From Collinsella sp. OM04-5 (GTDB lineage: Bacteria > Actinomycetota > Coriobacteriia > Coriobacteriales > Coriobacteriaceae), in the NCBI RefSeq assembly GCF_003439125.1, contig NZ_QSUU01000017.1:1-30917 (forward strand): a DNA stretch of 30,917 bases, read 5' to 3'. The first letter of the stretch is position 1. Each line of letters opens with the position of its first letter. The position numbers and the translations under genes are program-made. Below the pieces are notes generated by a model. That model was not told where the DNA came from. It saw only the letters and a list, made by a program, of their open reading frames with translations, and did not search any database. Shown piece after piece: positions 8,217-15,780 of this stretch.

Positions 8217-8304
8217 CGGGTTAGCACATACAGCTAGCCCGTACGATAACGGGCGGCTGATGAAGATGAGGGCCGTCGAGCGCAACCGACGGCCCTCATT
8301 TTTT
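8217..8304 (+). terminator. Leader hairpins and attenuator terminator before cstA
   Basis: Hairpin A pairs 8217-8225 with 8233-8241 (9 bp, one G-T). An alternative hairpin pairs 8237-8242 with 8249-8254 and shares bases with A, so the two exclude each other. A 13-bp terminator stem follows (8266-8278 with 8287-8299) with five T after it. This lies between the promoter and the gene, so some or most transcripts should end here unless antitermination occurs. How the second hairpin would open the terminator is not clear from pairing alone. Confidence 0.65.
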
Positions 8305-8339
8305 ATGTCTAGGAAGTTCTTTTTAGAGGAGGAAATGTA

Positions 8340-10229
8340 ATGAACGGAGTTTTGCTCATGGTTGTGGCCGCGGCGGTGCTCGCCTGCGGCTATCTGGGCT
8401 ACGGCCGCTGGCTGGCCAACAAGTGGGGCGTTGACAAAGAGGCCCTCACGCCGGCCAAGCGCATGAAGGACGGCAACAGCTTCTCGCCCGTCTCCGCCTT
8501 TACCGCGTTCTCGCACCAGTTCAGCTCGATCTGCGGTGCTGGCCCTGTTACGGGTACGATCGTCGCCATGGCATTCGGCTGGCTTCCCGTCGTGCTCTGG
8601 GTCCTCGTCGGCGGCATCTTCTTTGGCGCCGTCCACGACTTTGGCGCCCTGTACGCCTCGATGAAGAACAACGGCAAGTCCCTGGCTCAGCTCATCGAGA
8701 AGTACATCGGCAAGACCGGCCGTCGCCTGTTCCTGCTGTTCTGCTGGCTGTTCTGCATCATCGTCATCGCCGCCTTCACCGACATGGTCTGCAAGACGTT
8801 CATGTTCACCCCGGCCGTTGACGCTTCTGGTGCTGCTACCGGTGCCATCGACTTCACCAAGTCCTATGCCGCCGGCTGCGCTGGTACCATCTCCATCCTG
8901 TTCACCTTCGTCGCTATCGCCTTTGGTTGGGCCCAGAAGAAGTTCAACCTCACCGGTGCTACCGAGTTCGTCACCGGCGTGGTCCTCATGGTTCTCATGT
9001 TCGCCGTCGGTATGCAGTTCCCGGTCTACCTGGATAAGTTCCAGTGGTTCGCCGTCGTCATGGTCTACCTGGTCTTTGCTGGCGCCATGCCCATCCAGAT
9101 GCTCAAGACCCCTCGCGACTACCTCACTTCCATCATGATGATCGTCATGATCGCCTGCGCTGTCCTCGGTATCGTCGTCCTGGGTGTTAACGGCCAGGCC
9201 ACCATCACCGCTCCGGCCTTTACCGGCTTCTCCAGCGCTTCTGGCATGATGTTCCCGGTCCTGTTTGTTTCCGTTGCCTGCGGTGCCCTCTCCGGCTTTC
9301 ACAGCCTCGTTTCTTCTGGTACCTCCTCCAAGCAGGTCGAGAAGGAGCAGGACGCCGTCAAGGTCGGTTATGGCGCCATGATCGTCGAGTCCTTCGTCGG
9401 CATCCTTGCCATCATCGTCGCCGGCATCATGTTCTCCGATATGAACACCGCCGGCACTGGTGCCCTCAACGCCGGCGTCGCTTCCACCCCGTTCCAGATC
9501 TTCGCCGCTGGTATCTCCCGCGGTATGCAGGCCTTCGGTGTTGACGGCACGCTCGCTACCGTCTTCATGACCATGAACGTCTCCGCTCTGGCCCTGACCT
9601 CGCTCGATGCCGTCGCCCGCATCGCCCGCACCTCGTTCTCCGAGTTCTTTGCCCAGACCAACGACGCCCTGGCCATCGAGTCCAAGGCCGGCTACATGAA
9701 GGTTCTCGGCAACCCCTGGTTCGCCACGGTCGTCACCCTGCTTCCCGGTCTCGCCCTCGCCTTTGGCGGCTATGCCAACATCTGGCCGCTCTTTGGTGCT
9801 TCCAACCAGCTGCTCGGCGGCATGACCATGATCACCCTCGCCGTGTTCTGCAAGTGCACCGGCCGCAAGGGCTGGATGCTCTACGTGCCCGTCGCCTTCC
9901 TGCTCTGCTGCACCTTCACCTCGCTGGTCCAGAGCGCCATGGGCTGCATGACCGCTGTCCAGGCTTACGGCTTCTTCGGCACCATCCCGGCTACCGCCAC
10001 CACGGCCGCCGTCTCCGTCGCCGCCACCAAGGGCCTGCAGCTCGTTTTCGCCGTCCTGCTGATGGTCCTGGGCCTCATCGTTGCCGTCAACTGTCTCAAG
10101 GAGTTCTTCGGCAAGGAGGCCGGCTCCATGCCCGACGAGGAGCCCGAGTGGTCCGAGATGGGCAAGGCCGAGTACGGTCGCACCGCTGCCGCTGAGGCTC
10201 CTGCCGACGCCGAGGCCGCTAAGGCCTAG
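8340..10229 (+). CDS. cstA: CstA-family carbon-starvation / peptide-pyruvate transporter
   Basis: This 629-residue polytopic membrane protein belongs to the CstA family, whose members import peptides or pyruvate during starvation. It begins with a membrane helix (LLMVVAAAVLACGYLGYGRW) and has the family segments FSSICGAGPVTGTIVAM, FGAVHDFGALYASMK and, near the C-terminus, FGASNQLLGGMTM. The C-terminal 40 residues are hydrophilic and Ala/Glu-rich. AGAGGAGG at 8325-8332 fixes the ATG. Codons are strongly C-ending, unlike the flanking genes, which suggests high expression. The leader peptide and terminator upstream suggest control by amino-acid supply. The substrate cannot be told from the sequence. 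Confidence 0.93.
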   Translation: MNGVLLMVVAAAVLACGYLGYGRWLANKWGVDKEALTPAKRMKDGNSFSPVSAFTAFSHQFSSICGAGPVTGTIVAMAFGWLPVVLWVLVGGIFFGAVHDFGALYASMKNNGKSLAQLIEKYIGKTGRRLFLLFCWLFCIIVIAAFTDMVCKTFMFTPAVDASGAATGAIDFTKSYAAGCAGTISILFTFVAIAFGWAQKKFNLTGATEFVTGVVLMVLMFAVGMQFPVYLDKFQWFAVVMVYLVFAGAMPIQMLKTPRDYLTSIMMIVMIACAVLGIVVLGVNGQATITAPAFTGFSSASGMMFPVLFVSVACGALSGFHSLVSSGTSSKQVEKEQDAVKVGYGAMIVESFVGILAIIVAGIMFSDMNTAGTGALNAGVASTPFQIFAAGISRGMQAFGVDGTLATVFMTMNVSALALTSLDAVARIARTSFSEFFAQTNDALAIESKAGYMKVLGNPWFATVVTLLPGLALAFGGYANIWPLFGASNQLLGGMTMITLAVFCKCTGRKGWMLYVPVAFLLCCTFTSLVQSAMGCMTAVQAYGFFGTIPATATTAAVSVAATKGLQLVFAVLLMVLGLIVAVNCLKEFFGKEAGSMPDEEPEWSEMGKAEYGRTAAAEAPADAEAAKA

Positions 10230-10270
10230 TCGGTCGGACGGGTTGAATCTCCCATCTATTTGACTCGGAA

Positions 10271-10308
10271 AGACCGGGTCCGCAATCAAGCGGACCCGGT
10301 CTTTTTTC
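10271..10308 (+). terminator. Terminator of cstA
   Basis: A perfect 12-bp stem AGACCGGGTCCG (10271-10282) with its complement (10291-10302), extendable by flanking A-T pairs, is followed by a T run. Confidence 0.9.
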
Positions 10309-10348
10309 TTGTGATAACAGGTGGTGCAAGGGCGTTCTCGCAGATGTT

Positions 10349-10378
10349 TTGCGTGGATAGGCTCGTGCGTTGTACCAT
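10349..10378 (+). promoter_or_regulatory. Possible promoter of the JetD-like gene
   Basis: TTGCGT (10349-10354) and TACCAT (10373-10378) are 18 bp apart. The downstream leader has three closely spaced ATATG motifs. Confidence 0.35.
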
Positions 10379-10412
10379 ATGGACGTATATGTGTGCATAT
10401 GAAAGGGGCCCC

Positions 10413-12605
10413 GTGGCCAAGACGGTATATTCCGATAATCAAAACAATGTCGATGCTCTGGCTGAGCGTCTGAGCAGCCAGACGTCGCTTTCTGCCGAGC
10501 GCGCCAAGCTGGTTGCCTACGACCTGCTCTGCCGCAAGGCGCTCAAGATTAAGTCGAGCGCGCTGGCGCAGATTTTCCGCTCCGTCGATAAGGAATGCGA
10601 TACCAAGGCGATGCGCGATGAGCTTATCGCGGCAAATATCGTGACCAAGATCGAGGGCAGCGGCATTAACGGGCGCCCGGCGTTCTATACCATCAATGTC
10701 GAGATCCGCGATGCCCAGGAGCAGCCTGCCGAGTCCGTCGAAGATTTTGTCGTCGAGGATTCCGCTGACGTGCCTGCTGTGGAAGAAGTTGCTCCGCGTG
10801 AGCATGTTGATACCGATGAGTTGCTCGATGAGAACGTCGTGCGTGCCTTTACGGCCAAGGCAGGGCGCGGCGGTTTTGGCGGGGGTGGCAAGCGCGATGC
10901 GCAGCGTCGCGCCCAGCAGGAGCGCTTCCGTCGCGCCGTTGCTCGAAAGGGTGAGACGGATGCCGAGGCTGTTGAGAACGAGGTTGCTGCCGATTCGCAG
11001 AGGCCCGCGAAGGAGCAAAAGCCCGTGGAGGCCCAGGAGCCCCAGCGTCGCCGTGGTGCCCACTTTAAGGCTGCGCAGCAGGATGTCGCGCATGAGGTTG
11101 AAGAGCCTTCCGAGGCTGCAGACGATGTTGAGGAGTCTGCCAAGAAGGCTCCGGGTTCATGCCGTCCCGGGCGTGGTTTTGCGAGGCGCGCGTATCCCGT
11201 AAGGCGTCAGGAGAAGGGCGAGCCGGCTTCGACCGCTCAGGCCGAGAAGGCCGAACAAACCGAGAAAACCGTTGAGCCGGCGGCTCGCGAGCAGCAACCT
11301 TCCGAGTCGCAGCCTGCGGCTGACACTGAGGTCAAAGCTCAACAGACCGCTGATAAGCAGGCTGGGGAGAGCGCCTCAGGCAAGCCCCGCCGTCGTCGTC
11401 ACCGCGGCGGTCGTGGCTCAAATGCCGAGGCCGCGGCCGAGAAGACAGCGACACAAAACGGAGATGAGAAGGCCGAGACTCCGGTGGATCAGGTCAAGCG
11501 CCAGCCGGCGAAGGAGGCCAAGTCCGATCGTCCGCAAAAGCGCTCGTCTGCGCCCAAGCAGGAACGTAATACCCGGGCAGATTCCAAGCGTAAGCCTCAT
11601 GCACAGGCTGAGCCTGCCGCGGCTGATAGTGCTACCCAGCAGCCCGAGTCGGCCGTCCACGGCGAGGTATCGGCGTTTGCCCTTGCCCGCGTTTTGGGCA
11701 GGCAGCTGCTCAAAGTTGTCCCTACGCCTACGGCGCTCTCTAAGATCAAGGAGCAGCAGACTCAAATTGTTAAGGTCGAGGGCAAGGACGGCAAAAAGGC
11801 GCCGCAGCGCACTCAGCACAACGAGATGTCCAACCGCAAGATTGCCGAGGAAATCGCAATCATCCAGGCTTGGATCGAGCAAAACCGAGGTGCCGATACG
11901 CCGGTTGCCTCGCGCCGCCAGCGTGCCTACCAGATTTTTAACGATGAGAAGGCCTTTGACGGCAAGCACGGCGAGCGCCTAATTCGGCGTATGACCGAAA
12001 AGGGCATCAGCATGCAGGCGATTAAGGTCGCCCCCAACCGCCCCGTTCACTTTACGGGTTTCTTTACGCTGGGCGCCGATAAGCCGTTCATTATGGTCGA
12101 GAACCTGGACACCTACGACGAGATCGTCAGGCTGCTGCGTGGCCGCAAGCACGCCAAGCTCTTTGGCATCAAGGTGGGCGGCGTGATTTTTGGCGGCGGA
12201 TGCAAGGCGAGCGTCTCGCATGCCCTGGACGATTATCTGGCTGAGATCGGCTATCGCTTTAACTACGTCTACTACGTGGGCGATATCGACCGCGAGGGCG
12301 CGCGCATCGTCGAGCAGGCTCGCAATGCCAATGTGGTTGAGATTCGCCTGCATGCCGGCATGTACCGCGCCATGCTCGCCGAGCATAAGCGTCGCGTGAA
12401 GGCCGGCGGCGAGTGCGAGCCCGCGGCTGCCAACCAGGGCGTGCCGCAGAACTTGGCGGCGACGATCAAGGATCTGCCCATGGTCACGCGCGTGCAGTTC
12501 CGCAATGTGCTGCGCGAGGGCGGGCGCATTCCGCAGGAGATTCTGATGACCGCCGACTATCGGGATGGCGACTCGGGAAGCTTCGACCGCATGCTTAACA
12601 ACTAA
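10413..12605 (+). CDS. TOPRIM protein with JetD/DUF2220-like C-terminus and long disordered middle
   Basis: The protein (730 aa from the GTG at 10413, preceded by GAAAGGGG) has three parts. Residues 1-100 are a compact, helical, probably winged-helix domain ending in GRPAFYTIN. Residues about 110-450 are low-complexity, rich in Ala, Glu, Lys and Gln, with a basic patch RRRRHRGGRG. Residues about 470-730 form a folded domain with FIMVENLD (about 559) and YYVGDIDREGARIV (G623, D624, D626, E628 region). That pair of motifs matches the TOPRIM-like C-terminal domain of JetD, the nuclease subunit of Wadjet plasmid-defence systems, whose family signature is VEN...GDIDxxG. No JetA, JetB or JetC gene is nearby, so it is a stand-alone relative. 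An in-frame ATG at 10389 is an alternative start; the frame upstream of that runs back into a terminator. Function unknown; a DNA-processing role is inferred. Confidence 0.7.
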   Translation: MAKTVYSDNQNNVDALAERLSSQTSLSAERAKLVAYDLLCRKALKIKSSALAQIFRSVDKECDTKAMRDELIAANIVTKIEGSGINGRPAFYTINVEIRDAQEQPAESVEDFVVEDSADVPAVEEVAPREHVDTDELLDENVVRAFTAKAGRGGFGGGGKRDAQRRAQQERFRRAVARKGETDAEAVENEVAADSQRPAKEQKPVEAQEPQRRRGAHFKAAQQDVAHEVEEPSEAADDVEESAKKAPGSCRPGRGFARRAYPVRRQEKGEPASTAQAEKAEQTEKTVEPAAREQQPSESQPAADTEVKAQQTADKQAGESASGKPRRRRHRGGRGSNAEAAAEKTATQNGDEKAETPVDQVKRQPAKEAKSDRPQKRSSAPKQERNTRADSKRKPHAQAEPAAADSATQQPESAVHGEVSAFALARVLGRQLLKVVPTPTALSKIKEQQTQIVKVEGKDGKKAPQRTQHNEMSNRKIAEEIAIIQAWIEQNRGADTPVASRRQRAYQIFNDEKAFDGKHGERLIRRMTEKGISMQAIKVAPNRPVHFTGFFTLGADKPFIMVENLDTYDEIVRLLRGRKHAKLFGIKVGGVIFGGGCKASVSHALDDYLAEIGYRFNYVYYVGDIDREGARIVEQARNANVVEIRLHAGMYRAMLAEHKRRVKAGGECEPAAANQGVPQNLAATIKDLPMVTRVQFRNVLREGGRIPQEILMTADYRDGDSGSFDRMLNN

Positions 12606-12613
12606 ATTCCGCC

Positions 12614-12750
12614 GGCCCCGGGAGAGCGGGGACACCGGCTTAGGTTTCCTGCTCTACAGTCCTGCTCACGACGGAGGCCACATTAAGTGGCCTCCTGTTC
12701 GTGCGGAACTCGCGATAAACCTAAGCCGGTGTCCCCGCTCTCCCGGGGCC
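12614..12750. repeat. Foldback element, copy 2 (34-bp perfect arms, 69-nt conserved core)
   Basis: Perfectly complementary 34-nt arms (12614-12647 and 12717-12750) flank a 69-nt core (12648-12716). The core is the reverse complement of that in copy 1 with only a small difference; the apical hairpin is 12673-12695. The arms share only the innermost TTT/AAA with copy 1. It starts nine bases after the stop of the JetD-like gene and could also serve as its terminator. Confidence 0.9.
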
Positions 12751-12782
12751 TGTCGTGGCTTGGCCGTTGCATGCGGCTCGCT

Positions 12783-12815
12783 TTTCGGAACGGGGCTGAC
12801 GGACACGTTCCGAAA
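12783..12815. repeat. REP-like hairpin
   Basis: TTTCGGAACG (12783-12792) and CGTTCCGAAA (12806-12815) form a perfect 10-bp dyad in the repeat cluster between the JetD-like gene and tRNA-Gln. Confidence 0.6.
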
Positions 12816-12853
12816 TCTACCACCGTCGCTGTGCAGGGTGTCTATAAAGAGCC

Positions 12854-13083
12854 GTGGCCAAAAAACATCAAATATGAGTACTGATACTCTTTTAGTAGCA
12901 GTAATTTTGATCACATTTAAGGTGATTTGACGTGTCGATCGAGCAGATAAGCTGCCGTATCTCCTCAAGTGTTCATTAAAGGAAGACCTTGATGCGAATA
13001 AATCTCATTAAGATCTTCTTTTATTAACGAAAATAATGTAGCTACAACGGTAACAGTACTCATATTTGCCGTTTTTTGGCCAC
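12854..13083. mobile_element. MITE-like element with 30-bp terminal inverted repeats
   Basis: The ends GTGGCCAAAAAAC...GAGTACTG (12854-12883) and the matching complement (13054-13083) agree at 28 of 30 positions. About 170 bp of A+T-rich DNA lies between, unlike the G+C-rich flanks. Similarity of the two halves continues weakly inward, so it may be an old inverted duplication. No transposase is encoded. Short frames starting from either end (with GQKT and NMST in common) are probably by-products of the repeat. Confidence 0.6.
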
Positions 13084-13116
13084 AGTCCTTCGGAGGGTCC
13101 TCGAAAATAGTCCCGA

Positions 13117-13176
13117 GCCGGCACTTGGGGACGTTCCTATAATGCCGGCACTTAGGAGCGCCCCCAGGTGCCGGCA
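13117..13176. repeat. REP-like GCCGGCAC repeats
   Basis: GCCGGCACTT occurs at 13117 and 13144, and the complement GTGCCGGCA at 13168-13176. The last two form a 9-bp hairpin (13143-13151 with 13168-13176). The motif plus GGGGACGTTCC resembles the REP sequences handled by RAYT/IS200-like transposases, but no such gene is in the window. Confidence 0.5.
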
Positions 13177-13190
13177 CCGCGTCTGCCTGC

Positions 13191-13430
13191 GGCGGCCGCG
13201 CCCCGCTGCGTCGCTTCGCTCCCTTGCGGGTTCGAATCCCTCCGCTTGGCGGCGTTGGCTCGATTTGCTTGACGTGAGGGGCTCTTGGCTGGTGTGGGAC
13301 GGAGGGATTCCGCGTCCGCCTGGTCGGCGGCCGCGCCCCGCTGCGTCGCTTCGCTCCTTGCGTGCTGCGCTGGAAAACGCTTCGCGTTTCCTCAGCTCCG
13401 CACCCTTGCGGGCTCGAATTCCTCCGCTTG
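13191..13430. repeat. Duplicated block containing tRNA T-arm-like sequence
   Basis: A block at 13191-13249 recurs at 13326-13430. Both begin GGCGGCCGCGCCCCGCTGCG and end in a T-arm-like GCGGGTTCGAATCCCTCCG (13227-13245) or GCGGGCTCGAATTCCTCCG (13408-13426). The second copy has an insert of about 40 nt. The T-arm part matches the T arm of the neighbouring tRNA-Gln gene on the opposite strand. These may be relics of integration or recombination at the tRNA gene. With the elements above they fill the 876-bp gap from 12606 to 13481; I see no protein gene there. Confidence 0.6.
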
Positions 13431-13435
13431 CCCAC

Positions 13436-13472
13436 AAGAAAGCGCCCTGGGCCGTTATGGGCTTAGGGCGCT
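13436..13472 (-). terminator. Terminator of tRNA-Gln
   Basis: AGCGCCCT (13441-13448) and AGGGCGCT (13465-13472) pair, and on the minus strand a T-rich TTTCTTGT follows. It lies just downstream of the tRNA. Confidence 0.7.
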
Positions 13473-13481
13473 CAGTTTTAA

Positions 13482-13556
13482 TGGCTGGGACGGAGGGATT
13501 CGAACCCCCAACAGCCGGCACCAAAAACCGGAGTTCTACCGTTGAACTACGTCCCA
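13482..13556 (-). tRNA. tRNA-Gln (UUG)
   Basis: On the minus strand the gene folds as a full cloverleaf. The acceptor stem is U1-GGGACG with CGUCCC-A72, the usual U1-A72 pair of glutamine tRNAs. The D stem is GUUC/GAAC, the anticodon stem CCGGU/GCCGG with loop UUUUGGU (anticodon UUG), and the T loop UUCGAAU. The discriminator is G and CCA is encoded. Confidence 0.93.
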
Positions 13557-13594
13557 ATGTGTGGTGTTGCCCAAAAGCAACTCGTCTAGTTTAC

Positions 13595-14500
13595 CTAATC
13601 TGCGAGGGCATCGCAAACGCCATCGAGTAGGCGTACGGCGAGCGTCTGCGCGTCGCTGGCCGTGAAGGTGCCGTTGTAGCGCGTCATGCCCGTGAGCTCA
13701 ATGCGAATGCGAGCCGGCTTCTGCTGCACGGCGACATTGGCGGTGCGGATGCGCTGGGCCAGGTTGTGGCACTCGGCGAGGGCAATCGTGGCGCGTGGCG
13801 CGGCGTCGGCGGGCAGCTCGTCGCTTGCGATCTCGAGCACCAGGTCAACGTCGGTTGGGACCTCGGAGTCGCAGAGCATCATGCCGCTGTTGTCGGTCGT
13901 TGCCGTGGCGATGTTCCACATGCGCGAAGCAACGCTGCGTGCGATGGGGTCCTCACCGATAACGGCGATCTGGAAGCGCTCGAGCACGTTGGCGGCGCGA
14001 GCAAAACCGATGCGGGACTCGGCTTCGGTGACCGAGGGCTTGCCCTCCCACACATGGTGCAGGCGGTTGATGTAGGCGTAGGTGTCCTGGAAGGCCATGC
14101 CGTCGGCAAACAGGCCGACATTTTCCTGGAACTGCTGCAGGGCGGCCTCGGTATGCGGACCAAAGTAGCCGTCGTCTTCGCCACAGGCAAAGCCCAAAAC
14201 GTTGAGAGCGCGCTGCAGGGCCTGCACATCGGCGCCATGGAAATTGGGCATGCGCAGATACAGAGTGCGGTCGCCCAGCTTATACGAGGCGTCGACCAGG
14301 GCGCTCCAACAGGAGATATCGACGGCATGACCGGCAGCAAGGCCGCTGTCGAGCCTGAAGGTGCTGACGGCCTGCTCGGTGGTGGTGCCAAAGCGCTTGT
14401 CGACAACCTCGGCGCCATCGATTGTATAGCCGAGCTGCAGAAGGCGGGACTGGACGTCCTCGACGGCTGCTCCCTGCATGCCCGTGGTAATAGGTTCCAT
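13595..14500 (-). CDS. CwlM-like protein: two peptidoglycan-binding domains plus degenerate amidase-like domain
   Basis: Residues 1-75 and about 80-150 are two PG_binding_1 domains; the second (ADVQALQRALNVLGF, DDGYFGPHTEAALQQFQENVGL) closely follows CwlM of actinobacteria. In CwlM these are followed by an N-acetylmuramoyl-L-alanine amidase domain. Here residues about 165-301 sit in the same place but lack the zinc-binding HxxxD/E and His motifs I would expect, so the protein is probably not an active amidase. There is no signal peptide. The ATG at 14500 has GAAAGGGG about seven bases upstream. A regulatory role in cell-wall synthesis, as for cytoplasmic CwlM, is inference. Confidence 0.7.
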   Translation of the reverse strand: MEPITTGMQGAAVEDVQSRLLQLGYTIDGAEVVDKRFGTTTEQAVSTFRLDSGLAAGHAVDISCWSALVDASYKLGDRTLYLRMPNFHGADVQALQRALNVLGFACGEDDGYFGPHTEAALQQFQENVGLFADGMAFQDTYAYINRLHHVWEGKPSVTEAESRIGFARAANVLERFQIAVIGEDPIARSVASRMWNIATATTDNSGMMLCDSEVPTDVDLVLEIASDELPADAAPRATIALAECHNLAQRIRTANVAVQQKPARIRIELTGMTRYNGTFTASDAQTLAVRLLDGVCDALAD

Positions 14501-14639
14501 GAACGAACCCCTTTCGGCGTACCATTCGTACTATTTTGAGCGTGTGTCGGATAGACAACGCGAGACAATTTATAAACATGCACTCAATAGTGTAGCAACT
14601 TGTACCCAAACTCGCTGCCCACAGGTTTTATGACCCCCG

Positions 14640-15665
14640 CTAGTTAAGGCGCTCCACAAAGAAATCTGCCATTGAGAGGAAGAGCTCGCGCGCATGCGGG
14701 TCGAGCTCGACGCCTTCGATAGCGGCCTTGGCCTTGGCGGTCAGGTCGAGCGCATAGGTGTGGGCGTAATCGATGGAGCCGGTCTCTTGGAAGATCTCCA
14801 CGGCGCGTGCGAGCTGCGCAGGGTCCTCGGTGCCCGAGGAAAGGATTGCCTCGATCTCGTCGTGATAGCGCTCGTCTGACAGGGCATGCACGGCAACGAG
14901 GGTGCGCTTGCCCTCGGTGATATCGGTGCGGAAGTCCTTGTTGGCGGCCTCCTTGGTGCCGATCAAGTTGAGCAGGTCGTCTTGAATCTGGAAGGCAAGG
15001 CCCGTGTGCAGCCCAAAGGCGCGCAGTGCCTCAATCTGCTTTTCGCTGCCGCCGCCGATAATGGCTCCGGCGGCAAGCGGCGTCGCTCCGCTGTAGTACG
15101 CGGTCTTGTGCGTCGCCATGTCCAGATAATCGTCGACCGAAATGTCAAAGCGCTCGTCGCGGACCCAGCCCAGGTCGAGCGCTTGGCCCTCGATGGTACG
15201 GACGATCATCTCGGTAAGCTCGTGGAGCACGTGAAGCTTCACGTCTGCGTTGAGTGTGGGGTCGTCGAGAACCGTCTTGGTGACCATGGTGAGCGCCAGG
15301 TCACCGCAGTTGATGGCAAGACCGGTGCCCTCGGTAAGGTGCATGCAGGGCTTGCCGCGACGAATCTGCCCGTTGTCGGCGATGTCGTCGTGGATGAGTG
15401 CGCCCGACTGAAAGTGCTCGATGGCCGCCGCTGCGCTGCGGGCGCTCTCAAAGCTGCCGCCTACCGCAGTGGCGGCGAGCATGCAGATGAGCGGGCGGTG
15501 GCGCTTGCCAGCGTTTGCCGTAAATGCCGAGAGCGGGGTATACAGGTAGCGCTCGATATCGGCGGAAGTCGCCTGTCCGTCAAAGAACGTGGCCAGATAG
15601 TCGTTAATCTGGTCAAAGTGCTGGGCTAAAAAGCTGGTAAACGGACTGGACACGGGTTCTCGCAT
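14640..15665 (-). CDS. Polyprenyl (isoprenyl) diphosphate synthase
   Basis: This enzyme condenses isopentenyl diphosphate onto an allylic diphosphate to make a longer prenyl chain, probably for quinone or undecaprenyl-type lipids. The first Asp-rich motif is HDDIADNGQIRRGKP (D93, D94, D97 with the following Arg pair). The second is FQIQDDLLNLIG, where the usual last Asp is Asn. Also visible are GKRHRPLI near residue 53 and DFRTDITEGKRT. At 341 aa it has a normal length. Chain length cannot be read safely from the sequence. The ribosome binding site is weak (AAAG). Confidence 0.88.
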   Translation of the reverse strand: MREPVSSPFTSFLAQHFDQINDYLATFFDGQATSADIERYLYTPLSAFTANAGKRHRPLICMLAATAVGGSFESARSAAAAIEHFQSGALIHDDIADNGQIRRGKPCMHLTEGTGLAINCGDLALTMVTKTVLDDPTLNADVKLHVLHELTEMIVRTIEGQALDLGWVRDERFDISVDDYLDMATHKTAYYSGATPLAAGAIIGGGSEKQIEALRAFGLHTGLAFQIQDDLLNLIGTKEAANKDFRTDITEGKRTLVAVHALSDERYHDEIEAILSSGTEDPAQLARAVEIFQETGSIDYAHTYALDLTAKAKAAIEGVELDPHARELFLSMADFFVERLN

Positions 15666-15780
15666 TCTTTGATAGGTTGCATCGTTGCATTATGCAGACA
15701 ACATATTGCCACATTAGGGCGTCGAGCGCGGCGGTTGAAGACGATTGGTCCATGCGGCCGCAAGTGCGGTAGGGGCTTGG

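Noticed and set aside
8150..8340. T-box riboswitch before cstA
   Set aside because: No TGGNACCGCG-type T-box sequence or specifier-loop stem was seen; a leader-peptide attenuator fits better.
8181..11093. 970-codon minus-strand frame opposite cstA and the JetD-like gene
   Set aside because: Composition is a low-complexity Gly/Asp/His/Glu mirror of biased C-ending codons on the other strand; it spans a terminator and promoter.
10413..12605. Complete Wadjet defence system
   Set aside because: Only a JetD-like domain is present; no JetA, JetB or SMC-like JetC gene flanks it.
13060..13630. Protein frames overlapping tRNA-Gln and the repeat cluster
   Set aside because: They run through the tRNA and its terminator and consist of repeat-derived Arg/Ala/Pro-rich sequence.
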